NCBI GenBank assembly: GCA_016205085.1
Contig: JACQJN010000266.1
Span: 1-8,852 of the forward strand
DNA: 8,852 bases
DNA from: Elusimicrobiota bacterium
Lineage (GTDB): Bacteria > Elusimicrobiota > Elusimicrobia > JACQJN01
Direction of reading: 5' to 3'
Shown here: positions 1-5,645 of the stretch, piece by piece
Position numbering within the stretch: the first letter of the stretch is position 1
How the letters are laid out: each line of letters opens with the position of its first letter
Program-made: the position numbers and the translations under genes
The notes under the pieces: model-generated
What the model was told of the DNA's origin: nothing
What the model saw: only the letters and a program-made list of their open reading frames with translations
Databases searched by the model: none

Positions 1-1103
1 ATATTCACATCCGGCTGATTGAGCTGAGAAAGGGTAGAATATAGGGTGGTGCTCTTGCCGCTTCCGGTGGGACCCGTGATCAAAATAATTCCATGAGGGG
101 CATGAACATGTTTTTGGTAAACGGCCAAGGCTTCCGGTTCAAATCCCAAATCCTCCAGTTTCACTTTTAACCCTGAAGAATCCAGAATGCGCAGCACCAC
201 TTTTTCTCCCACCGCGCAAGGTAATACCGATACCCTTAAATCTATCTCATTGTTGTTGACTTTCAGACGAATGCGTCCATCCTGAGGAACGCGCCTTTCA
301 GCGATATCCAAGTTGGCCATGATTTTGATGCGGGAGGCGATGGCATTCTGAAACTTCTTTGGGGGAGAAGGCTGCTCATGCAAAACTCCATCTATCCGGA
401 ATCGAACACGCAGATCTTTAGGGTAGGGTTCGATGTGAATATCGGAAGCTTTGGATTTGATTGCGGAAGATAGAATGAGGTTTACCAGCTGAATAATGGG
501 CGCATCTTCGCCCTTGGACCCCAAAGTAAGAATGTTTTCACCCGCTTCTTCCTCCACTTTGTCCTCAACCACATCCACCTTGGCCTCTTCTCCCGGAGTG
601 CTTGTCTTCTTTAAAATTTCATCGAGGGCCTCCTGAGAGGATTGGCTCTTGTAATATTGGTTGATCGCCGCAAGGATTTCTACTTCGGAAGACAGGACAG
701 GCTGGACTTCTAAGCCGCTCATCATCTTTAAGTCATCGAGCACCAACACATTTAAAGGGTCCGCCATGGCCACGGTAAGAACATTGTTTTTTTTATGGAT
801 AGCGATAAGATTGTGCCGGCGAGCGATATTTTCCGGAACGCTACCGATCACATCCTCCGGAATGCGGCCCGCGCTGGAAAGGGACACATAGCGTATGCCG
901 CACTGTTTACCCAAAAACTCCAGGAGAACCCTTTCCTCTATATAGCCTTTCTGGATGAGGATAGAACCCAATTTACCACCCATCCTCTTCTGGAGATCCA
1001 GCGCCTCCGCGAATTGATCCGCTTTAATGAGCCCCACTTCCACCAAAAGTTCTCCCAACCTCTTGGAAACGGCAATAGACGTTTGGCTTGGTTCCGTCGC
1101 CAT
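1..1103 (-). CDS. pilB: Type IV pilus assembly / type II secretion ATPase (PilB/GspE family), N-terminal part, cut by window edge
   Basis: The frame is open from the left edge to an ATG at 1101-1103 (367 codons seen; the C-terminal third is outside). Residues about 10-150 look like the MshEN/T2SSE_N domain, with the usual LGELLVEVGLI start. After an acidic linker (about 155-195) comes the ATPase core: SDIHIEP (about 220-226), RFRIDG, DIAERRVPQDGRI (about 266-278) and Walker A GPTGSGKS at 344-351. Asp box, Walker B and any tetracysteine motif lie beyond the window. The family is a cytoplasmic hexameric motor that drives pilin or pseudopilin polymerisation at the inner membrane. PilB is preferred over GspE because of the MshEN-type N terminus, but without pilC, pilT or gsp neighbours this is not settled. 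No in-frame ATG, GTG or TTG was found just upstream, and the start has an odd ribosome-binding arrangement (see 1104-1134). Confidence 0.93.
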   Translation of the reverse strand, partial: MATEPSQTSIAVSKRLGELLVEVGLIKADQFAEALDLQKRMGGKLGSILIQKGYIEERVLLEFLGKQCGIRYVSLSSAGRIPEDVIGSVPENIARRHNLIAIHKKNNVLTVAMADPLNVLVLDDLKMMSGLEVQPVLSSEVEILAAINQYYKSQSSQEALDEILKKTSTPGEEAKVDVVEDKVEEEAGENILTLGSKGEDAPIIQLVNLILSSAIKSKASDIHIEPYPKDLRVRFRIDGVLHEQPSPPKKFQNAIASRIKIMANLDIAERRVPQDGRIRLKVNNNEIDLRVSVLPCAVGEKVVLRILDSSGLKVKLEDLGFEPEALAVYQKHVHAPHGIILITGPTGSGKSTTLYSTLSQLNQPDVN

Positions 1104-1134
1104 AGAAAACAGATGCCCAAAGGCATCTCTTCCT
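1104..1134 (-). promoter_or_regulatory. Hairpin between a Shine-Dalgarno sequence and the pilB start codon
   Basis: Read on the minus strand, AGGAAG (1129-1134) is followed directly by a perfect 7-bp inverted repeat, AGATGCC / GGCATCT (1111-1128, loop TTTG). Seven bases, GTTTTCT, then lead to the pilB ATG. In linear sequence the SD is too far from the ATG (25 bases) to be used. If the hairpin folds, the effective spacing is about 7-9 bases, which is optimal. The hairpin followed by a T-rich stretch also looks a little like a weak terminator, but the T run is short and interrupted. The inverted repeat is plain; its role is inference. Confidence 0.5.
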
Positions 1135-1136
1135 AA

Positions 1137-1165
1137 TATGTAGCCCCAGATTAGGCTTTTGTCAA
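1137..1165 (-). promoter_or_regulatory. Possible sigma-70-type promoter for pilB
   Basis: On the minus strand a perfect TTGACA (1160-1165) is followed 17 bases later by TACATA (1137-1142), a weak match to TATAAT. CATATT at 1135-1140 is an alternative with 19-base spacing. Transcription would begin near 1130, just before or inside the hairpin ahead of pilB. It lies in the 80-base gap between the GYF-domain gene and pilB, so pilB could be expressed separately from its upstream neighbour. If the start really is at 1130, the SD would be partly lost from this transcript. Confidence 0.35.
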
Positions 1166-1183
1166 CCCTGCTAGCTGCTATAT

Positions 1184-3001
1184 TCACCGCATCCAGTCGG
1201 AAGGCTCTTCGGGAGGCAGGGGAATTTGAGGGATAGAGGTCCGCCGGGTCCTTTTTTTGCTACGCTTTTTCCCCCGCGAACGGATCCGCTGGCTTTTCTT
1301 CTTCCTGATCACCGATTTTTTTCGGGAACCCATCCCGGAAAGCAGCTCTAAAGCGGAATTGTTCAAACCCCGGATTTCCTGCTTATCCACATGGACTCCA
1401 AACAGGTAAACGATGGGTTCCGATCCGGGCTTTAGCACTTTATATTGGACAGAATACACATCCCCCTCTAAAAGAGTGGCGGACCAATCCTCCTGAACCC
1501 CCAATCCCGGACCAGCCAAGTAAGAAACTTGAAGCCATTGCGCGACGGTTCCCCGTCCAGATCCTAAAGAATAATCTTTGACGAATTGAATCGCCTTTTG
1601 AGTATTTTCCGAAGAACGGGCTCGACCAACGGATTCAGTCCTAGAGGACGAGCCCCCGCCTTCGGCAGGGACTGCTTCGCTGAGTGCTTCGCCTCCAGAA
1701 ACTGGAGGCGACACAGACTCCGGCGCTTTCGGCACCTCGACTGTTTCCGGATAAAAAGCGCTACGCAGAGCTCGGCCTATCCCGTCCTTCAAGAAAAAAG
1801 TAGCCACCAGTGCCACACCCACCGCCGCCGTCAAGATCATGACCAGAAGAAAAATCCTGGGACCCTCCTTCTCCTGTTCTGGAACCGTCGCGATATCTAT
1901 GTCTTCGGAGAGCGCCGGTTCCTGAGGAAGCGGTAGCAATTGAGGTTCCAAGGATGCCTGCGGTAATTCTAATCCAGGTTCAGGAGTTTCTACCGAAACT
2001 TCTACAGGACTTATAGGTGGACTTTCTGTTTTAACGAACCTCTCTATCTCCGCCTCCGCTGGAATCGCCTCCGGAAAAGGCAAAGGGGGAGGCGGCTCCT
2101 CTTCTAAGTCTGGAAGAAGCTCTTTTTCAGACAGGGTGGGAACTTTTTCCACAACAGGAGGCGAAGCACTCAGCGAAGCAGTCCCTGCCGAAGGCGGGGG
2201 CTCGTCCTTTAGGACTGGAGGCGACGGAGTCGCACTCTCGTCCTTTAGGACAGGCCAAGGAGGCTGAAGGGCACCCAAGAGTTTCATTTTTTGGGGAGGC
2301 TTTGATAACTCTTCTCGAGGCTGCTCTACAGGAGGCGAAGCACTCAGCGAAGCAGTCCCTGCCGAAGGCGGGGGCTCGTCCTTTAGGACTGGAGGCGAAG
2401 CACTGGAGGCGAAGCACTCTCGTCCTTTAGGACTCTCGTCCTTTAGGAGAGTAGGTGCTTGCGAAACTACTGTTCTCAATGAAACAGATGGAGGTGAGTC
2501 CACTTTTGCGGGCGGAAGAGCTTCTATGGGCGGAGACGCTTCCACATCTGGAGTGGAATTAAGAACAGGGCGCGTTTCCAGGATCTTCAGTCTATCTTCC
2601 AGATCTCCGATCTTGCTCAGTGCCTGGAGAAGCTCCTTGTCCTTAGAGGCCAAACTCTTAAAAACCTCAGCCTGTTGCCAATCAGAAAATGCTAATTTTT
2701 CCTCATAATCTTTCAATTCTTGCTCAAAATGGTCCAGCGGAACTTCTTCAGCAGGAGGTTCATAGGTAGGTTCAGGAAAAGCCGGCACGGTTGTGGAAGG
2801 ATGGCCTTGAGGTCCCGTAGAAACCAGGCACAAAGAAGCCAATTCAGGAATCAATTCCGCGGCCTTCCAATCCCCTTCATGATCTCCGGGAGATCCCTCT
2901 ACGCAGACGAGAGTATCCGGCCCAAAACCTTCCACCAATCCTATTTCTTCAACAGGATAGGGACCCAAAACACGGCCCCGAAAATAGACCCAATACCTCA
3001 T
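1184..3001 (-). CDS. GYF_2-domain, proline-rich single-pass membrane protein of unknown function
   Basis: Product of 605 residues. Residues 1-55 (MRYWVYFRGRVLGPYPVEEI start, DTLVCVEG, then a W at 45) match the GYF_2 pattern: aromatic start, G-P-Y/F, 'dtlV', W. Residues about 88-142 are charged and heptad-like, probably a coiled coil. Residues about 145-380 are Pro/Ser/Glu-rich and built partly from repeated DNA (VLKDEPPP and SASPPV units). One hydrophobic segment spans 382-404. A C-terminal domain of about 95 residues (465-557) that I do not recognise follows, then a very basic tail (560-587). There is no signal peptide, so a cytoplasmic N terminus is likely, but positive charges after the helix argue the other way; topology is open. 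Known GYF domains bind proline-rich peptides, and a GYF domain occurs in the Myxococcus motility protein GltJ. Being next to pilB suggests a pilus or motility accessory role (inference). The ATG has GGGGGAG directly in front, unusually close. Confidence 0.85.
   Translation of the reverse strand: MRYWVYFRGRVLGPYPVEEIGLVEGFGPDTLVCVEGSPGDHEGDWKAAELIPELASLCLVSTGPQGHPSTTVPAFPEPTYEPPAEEVPLDHFEQELKDYEEKLAFSDWQQAEVFKSLASKDKELLQALSKIGDLEDRLKILETRPVLNSTPDVEASPPIEALPPAKVDSPPSVSLRTVVSQAPTLLKDESPKGRECFASSASPPVLKDEPPPSAGTASLSASPPVEQPREELSKPPQKMKLLGALQPPWPVLKDESATPSPPVLKDEPPPSAGTASLSASPPVVEKVPTLSEKELLPDLEEEPPPPLPFPEAIPAEAEIERFVKTESPPISPVEVSVETPEPGLELPQASLEPQLLPLPQEPALSEDIDIATVPEQEKEGPRIFLLVMILTAAVGVALVATFFLKDGIGRALRSAFYPETVEVPKAPESVSPPVSGGEALSEAVPAEGGGSSSRTESVGRARSSENTQKAIQFVKDYSLGSGRGTVAQWLQVSYLAGPGLGVQEDWSATLLEGDVYSVQYKVLKPGSEPIVYLFGVHVDKQEIRGLNNSALELLSGMGSRKKSVIRKKKSQRIRSRGKKRSKKRTRRTSIPQIPLPPEEPSDWMR
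1636..1696 (+). repeat. Palindromic coding repeat, copy A (inverted relative to B and C)
   Basis: A 61-bp match, one mismatch (G at 1644), to the reverse complement of the copies at 2157-2217 and 2331-2391. It lies inside the GYF-domain gene but in the opposite direction, so the host reads the other strand: residues about 436-455, rich in G, E, A and S (GGEALSEAVPAEGGG), unrelated to the peptide from B and C. The element contains GTCCT/AGGAC, a CCC(T)GCC/GGCGGG stem with a GAA loop, and two GCGAAGC mini-hairpins. Confidence 0.92.
1689..1711. repeat. Perfect 10-bp hairpin at the edge of repeat copy A
   Basis: TCGCCTCCAG (1689-1698) and its exact complement CTGGAGGCGA (1702-1711) flank a loop of AAA. 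TCGCCTCCAG is the end module of the element. Here two ends meet head to head, as if an inverted copy joined an element end already in place (the SPPV residues just before the inverted segment come from the second arm). Confidence 0.85.
2154..2224 (-). repeat. Palindromic coding repeat, copy B
   Basis: 71 bp identical, base for base, to 2328-2398, lying 174 bp (58 codons) away in the same reading frame. The element core is 2157-2217. It encodes residues about 260-282 of the GYF-domain protein, reading SPPVLKDEPPPSAGTASLSA. Identity at third codon positions means recent duplication or gene conversion, not selection on the peptide alone. Confidence 0.93.
2221..2260 (-). repeat. Partial repeat module next to copy B
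   Basis: Contains the GTCCT/AGGAC palindrome again (GTCCTTTAGGAC on the plus strand, about 2240-2251) and a separate 5-bp hairpin, GCGAC-GGA-GTCGC, at 2221-2233. It encodes VLKDESATPSPPV (about residues 251-263). It looks like an internally deleted element whose two end modules are joined by a few altered bases. Confidence 0.7.
2328..2398 (-). repeat. Palindromic coding repeat, copy C
   Basis: The second of two identical 71-bp direct copies (core 2331-2391), encoding residues about 202-224 of the GYF-domain protein (SASPPVLKDEPPPSAGTASL). It is immediately followed on the plus strand by the tandem partial modules at 2391-2448. Confidence 0.93.
2391..2448 (-). repeat. Tandem duplicated end modules of the element (14 bp x2, 16 bp x2)
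   Basis: GGAGGCGAAGCACT is present twice in tandem (2391-2404, 2405-2418), and CTCTCGTCCTTTAGGA twice in tandem (2417-2432, 2433-2448). These are the two end modules of the element without its middle. Each duplication alone would break the host frame; together they add 30 bp and restore it. The stretch between is read in the alternative frame (PKGRECFAS, about residues 191-199). Confidence 0.88.
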
Positions 3002-3009
3002 CTCCCCCT

Positions 3010-3038
3010 TTTATAACAGGGGGATATTAAAAAATCAA
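3010..3038 (-). promoter_or_regulatory. Possible promoter for the GYF-domain gene, with SD-occluding inverted repeat
   Basis: On the minus strand TTGATT (3033-3038) and TATAAA (3010-3015) are 17 bases apart, a good sigma-70-type pair. The -10 box ends only 8 bases before the ATG at 2999-3001, so a transcript from it would be leaderless or nearly so. Overlapping this, CCCCCT and AGGGGG (3003-3024) form a 6-bp inverted repeat that would cover the GGGGGAG ahead of the start in a longer transcript. Confidence 0.35.
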
Positions 3039-3047
3039 GGCAAAGAT

Positions 3048-3086
3048 ATGAAGAATTTATTAAAATACACCCGCCATGGTTTCTGA
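3048..3086 (+). promoter_or_regulatory. Possible 12-residue leader ORF overlapping the start of the MgtE_N/CBS gene
   Basis: ATG at 3048 is preceded at good spacing by AAGG (3037-3040 region) and opens a short frame, MKNLLKYTRHGF, ending in TGA at 3084-3086. It overlaps the ATG at 3076 in another frame. Its ribosome-binding site looks better than that of the main gene, so re-initiation or coupling is possible. Such a short ORF can arise by chance. Confidence 0.25.
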
Positions 3087-4392
3087 AGATCCTATAGCCC
3101 CTCCCACATTTGTTTTCTTCGCTGACCTAGTGGGCACGCGCGTATTGGACAGTGAAGGTCAAGGGGTTGGCAAAATTCATGACATCACCTTCAGTCTCTT
3201 AGAAACCTATCCCAAATCCACCACGCTTATTCTAAAATCAGGATTCCTCCGCAGCCATTACGCGGAAATACCATGGCATCAAATCAAAAAAATATACCCA
3301 CAAATCCAGCTCAAATTGCCGGCCCAAGAAATCATCTTTGACCACCCTTCCGGCAACCACGACCTGCGTTTAAGAAGAGATATCCTGGACAAACAGGTGG
3401 TGGATACCAACAACCACAAAGTCATCCGTGTCAATGATGTCCACCTGCTGGAAGTAGACAATGAACTGCGTGTCGCGCACGTAGATGTGGGCTTAAGAGG
3501 ACTAGTCCGGCGGCTGGGTTGGCAGACGGTTGTTGACTTTTTTATAGCCGGGGTACTGCCGCGAACCACCTACTTTAAGGAACGTTTCATCTCCTGGAAA
3601 TATATCCAACCCCTCTCCCTGAACCACAAATCGGGCACGCTGAAACTGACGGTGCCGGAAAGACAGCTGGCTCAGATTCCTAGCGCCGGTTTTAGAGAAG
3701 TGATGTTGGATATGGACATATACCAACGCACGGCACTATTTAAATCCCTCAACCCGGACTTGAGAGCTCAAGTATTCAAAGATTTTGACACAGACACTCA
3801 GCAAAAACTCCTGGGGAACCTGGATCTATCCGAAGCCGCTTTTGTTTTAAGCCGCACTCCCGCGGACCAAGCCACCGATATCCTGGAACGCCTGCCTTCC
3901 CCCGTCTCGGAAAAACTCCTCAGCTTGATGGAAACCTCTCATGCCCGCAAACTTTCCACCCTTTTAGGATACACCTCTGATTCAGCGGGAGGCATCATGA
4001 CCACCGAGATGATCACCCTCCCTGGTTCCGCCAAAGTGCGGGATGTGGTGCAAGTATTCAAACAGGCACCTGAATCTCTAGAGGCCACCACATTTATCTT
4101 TCTAACAGAAAATGGCAATCATCTTACCGCCATGGTTCCCACCCGAAAACTGCTTCTGGCCAAGCCGGACGACCCCCTGTCTCAGTACGCCCTGGCCAAA
4201 ACCACCTACGTAAAAGTCAAAGACAGCCTCCGGGAAGTGGCGTTCCAGATGGAATTCCACAAACTTCCCGTCATTCCCGTGGTCAACAATGGAAAAGAAA
4301 AAATTCTCCAGGGAATCATCACCGTGGATGACATCCTCAAACACCTCATTCCTATCGCCTGGAAACGCCGCGCCAAAAAACCCATCTCATGA
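3076..4392 (+). CDS. PRC-barrel + MgtE_N + CBS-pair protein, probable cytoplasmic Mg2+ sensor partner
   Basis: Product of 438 residues with no membrane segment. Residues about 14-80 (FADLVGTRVLDSEGQGVGKI) look like a PRC-barrel, and about 100-175 (DKQVVDTNNHKVIRVNDV) a second. Residues about 190-290 have the helical repeats of the MgtE_N domain (FKDFDTDTQQKLL, AAFVLSRTPADQATDILERL). SDSAGGIMTTEMITLP at about 301-316 is the junction into the first CBS domain seen in MgtE; the second CBS covers about 365-425 (KLPVIPVV, GIITVDDIL). In MgtE channels these cytoplasmic domains bind Mg2+ and close the pore. The MgtE pore is absent here, and the next gene, which overlaps by 4 bases, encodes a different transporter. 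The likely role is Mg2+-dependent control of that transporter (inference). The ATG at 3076 has only a weak SD. Confidence 0.9.
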   Translation: MVSEDPIAPPTFVFFADLVGTRVLDSEGQGVGKIHDITFSLLETYPKSTTLILKSGFLRSHYAEIPWHQIKKIYPQIQLKLPAQEIIFDHPSGNHDLRLRRDILDKQVVDTNNHKVIRVNDVHLLEVDNELRVAHVDVGLRGLVRRLGWQTVVDFFIAGVLPRTTYFKERFISWKYIQPLSLNHKSGTLKLTVPERQLAQIPSAGFREVMLDMDIYQRTALFKSLNPDLRAQVFKDFDTDTQQKLLGNLDLSEAAFVLSRTPADQATDILERLPSPVSEKLLSLMETSHARKLSTLLGYTSDSAGGIMTTEMITLPGSAKVRDVVQVFKQAPESLEATTFIFLTENGNHLTAMVPTRKLLLAKPDDPLSQYALAKTTYVKVKDSLREVAFQMEFHKLPVIPVVNNGKEKILQGIITVDDILKHLIPIAWKRRAKKPIS

Positions 4393-5645
4393 AACTAGAA
4401 GATATCATCAAAGGCCGCGGGCTCTGGCGAAACCTCGTCCTTTTCATCAGCGTGATGGGTCCCGGCATCATCACGGCGAACGTAGACAACGACGCCGGAG
4501 GAATCACCACCTATACACTGGCGGGAGCTCATTTCGGCCTCACCCTGCTCTGGACTCTGATTCCCATCACGCTGGCTCTGATCCTGGTGCAGATCATGTC
4601 CGCCCGCATGGGGGTGGCCACCGGTAAAGGTCTGGCGGACCTCATTCGAGAAAATTATGGACTCAAGGTTACCTTTTATGTGATGCTGGTTTTGATTCCT
4701 ATCAACTTTGGCAACGTGGTCGCCGAATTCGCTGGAATCGCAGCGGGAGGAGAGCTGTTTAATATCTCCAAGTACCTGAGCGTCCCGACCGCCGCCCTCT
4801 TTGTATGGTGGCTGGCGACCCAGGGGGATTACAAACGCGTGGAAAAAGTATTTCTGGCCGCCTGCCTCTTCTACGCCACCTACCTGGCCTCGGGTTACCT
4901 GGCCGCTCCCGATTGGGAAGAAGTTTTACAAGCCACCGTAACTCCCAAACTGACCTGGAATAGAGAATACCTGACCATGCTTGTGGGCGTCGTGGGATCC
5001 ACCATAGCTCCCTGGATGCAGTTCTTCCAGCAGTCTTTGGTGGTGGACAAGGGACTGGGGATTAAAGAATATAGGCACGTCCGCCTAGACACCATCATCG
5101 GATGTGTCACCGTCATGGCAGTGGTGTTCTTTATCATCGTGACCTGCTCCGCGACCCTGTACCAATCCGAAATTCGCGTGGAATCGGCCCAGGAAGCGGC
5201 CCTGGCCCTGGAACCCTTGGCGGGGCACTACTGCGCTCTTTTGTTCGCCATAGGACTGGTGAATGCTTCTTTATTCGCCGCATCGATTCTGCCCTTGTCC
5301 ACCGCCTATTCGGTGTGCGAGGGATTGGGTTGGCAGACAGGCCTGGATCTCTCTTTCGAAGAAGCTCCTCAATTTTACTCTCTTTACACTTTACTGATCG
5401 GAGCAGGCGTCATAGCGGTCCTATGGCCGGGATTTCCCCTCATCAAAATGATGTACTGGTCTCAAGTGTTAAACGGCATCCTGCTTCCGGTGATCCTCTT
5501 CTTCTGCGTGAGTCTTTCCAGCCGCGAAGAGATCATGGGAAAACTGGCGAATTCCAAGCTCTTCCGCCTGGCGGCGTGGGTCACCGTGATACTCGTGTCG
5601 ATTCTTTCCCTAACTATGGTGGCAAGCCTGCTGGTAGGATCTTAA
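4389..5645 (+). CDS. NRAMP-superfamily divalent metal transporter, NRMT (Mg2+-type) branch
   Basis: Product of 418 residues with about 11 hydrophobic helices. The helix 1 region begins MGPGIITANVDNDAGGIT: the Asp of the classical DPGN motif is kept (D33), but the rest is NDA. The helix 6 motif, MPHN in transition-metal NRAMPs, is APWM here (207-210), so the Met that selects Mn/Fe is missing. These replacements are typical of the NRAMP-related magnesium transporters (NRMT), described as carrying Mg2+ and Mn2+ without proton coupling. Substrate is therefore probably Mg2+, although Mn2+ cannot be excluded. The start ATG overlaps the stop of the MgtE_N/CBS gene (ATGA, 4389-4392) and has no clear SD, so translation is probably coupled. 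The stop overlaps the stop of gltX on the other strand. Confidence 0.9.
   Translation: MKLEDIIKGRGLWRNLVLFISVMGPGIITANVDNDAGGITTYTLAGAHFGLTLLWTLIPITLALILVQIMSARMGVATGKGLADLIRENYGLKVTFYVMLVLIPINFGNVVAEFAGIAAGGELFNISKYLSVPTAALFVWWLATQGDYKRVEKVFLAACLFYATYLASGYLAAPDWEEVLQATVTPKLTWNREYLTMLVGVVGSTIAPWMQFFQQSLVVDKGLGIKEYRHVRLDTIIGCVTVMAVVFFIIVTCSATLYQSEIRVESAQEAALALEPLAGHYCALLFAIGLVNASLFAASILPLSTAYSVCEGLGWQTGLDLSFEEAPQFYSLYTLLIGAGVIAVLWPGFPLIKMMYWSQVLNGILLPVILFFCVSLSSREEIMGKLANSKLFRLAAWVTVILVSILSLTMVASLLVGS

Noticed and set aside
938..1126. Alternative 62-codon minus-strand start with AGGAAG close upstream
   Set aside because: The frame encodes a Trp/Arg-rich shadow of pilB and ends quickly, while the pilB frame carries a clear conserved domain.
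1104..1130. Intrinsic terminator between the GYF-domain gene and pilB
   Set aside because: The stem is AT/GC mixed, only 7 bp, and is followed by GTTTTCT, a short broken T run directly before the pilB ATG; a translation role fits better.
1586..1936. Plus-strand ORF of 116 codons
   Set aside because: It is antisense to the GYF-domain gene and kept open partly by inverted copy A; His/Arg-rich composition is typical of a shadow frame.
2127..2417. Separate 96-codon minus-strand ORF (SPKGRAPAFGRDCFAECFAS repeats)
   Set aside because: It is the second open forward frame of the repeat element inside the GYF-domain gene; outside the repeats it has no gene-like character.
2154..2448. CRISPR-like or satellite array
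   Set aside because: Units differ in spacing and orientation, lie within an open coding frame, and there are no unique equal-length spacers or cas genes.
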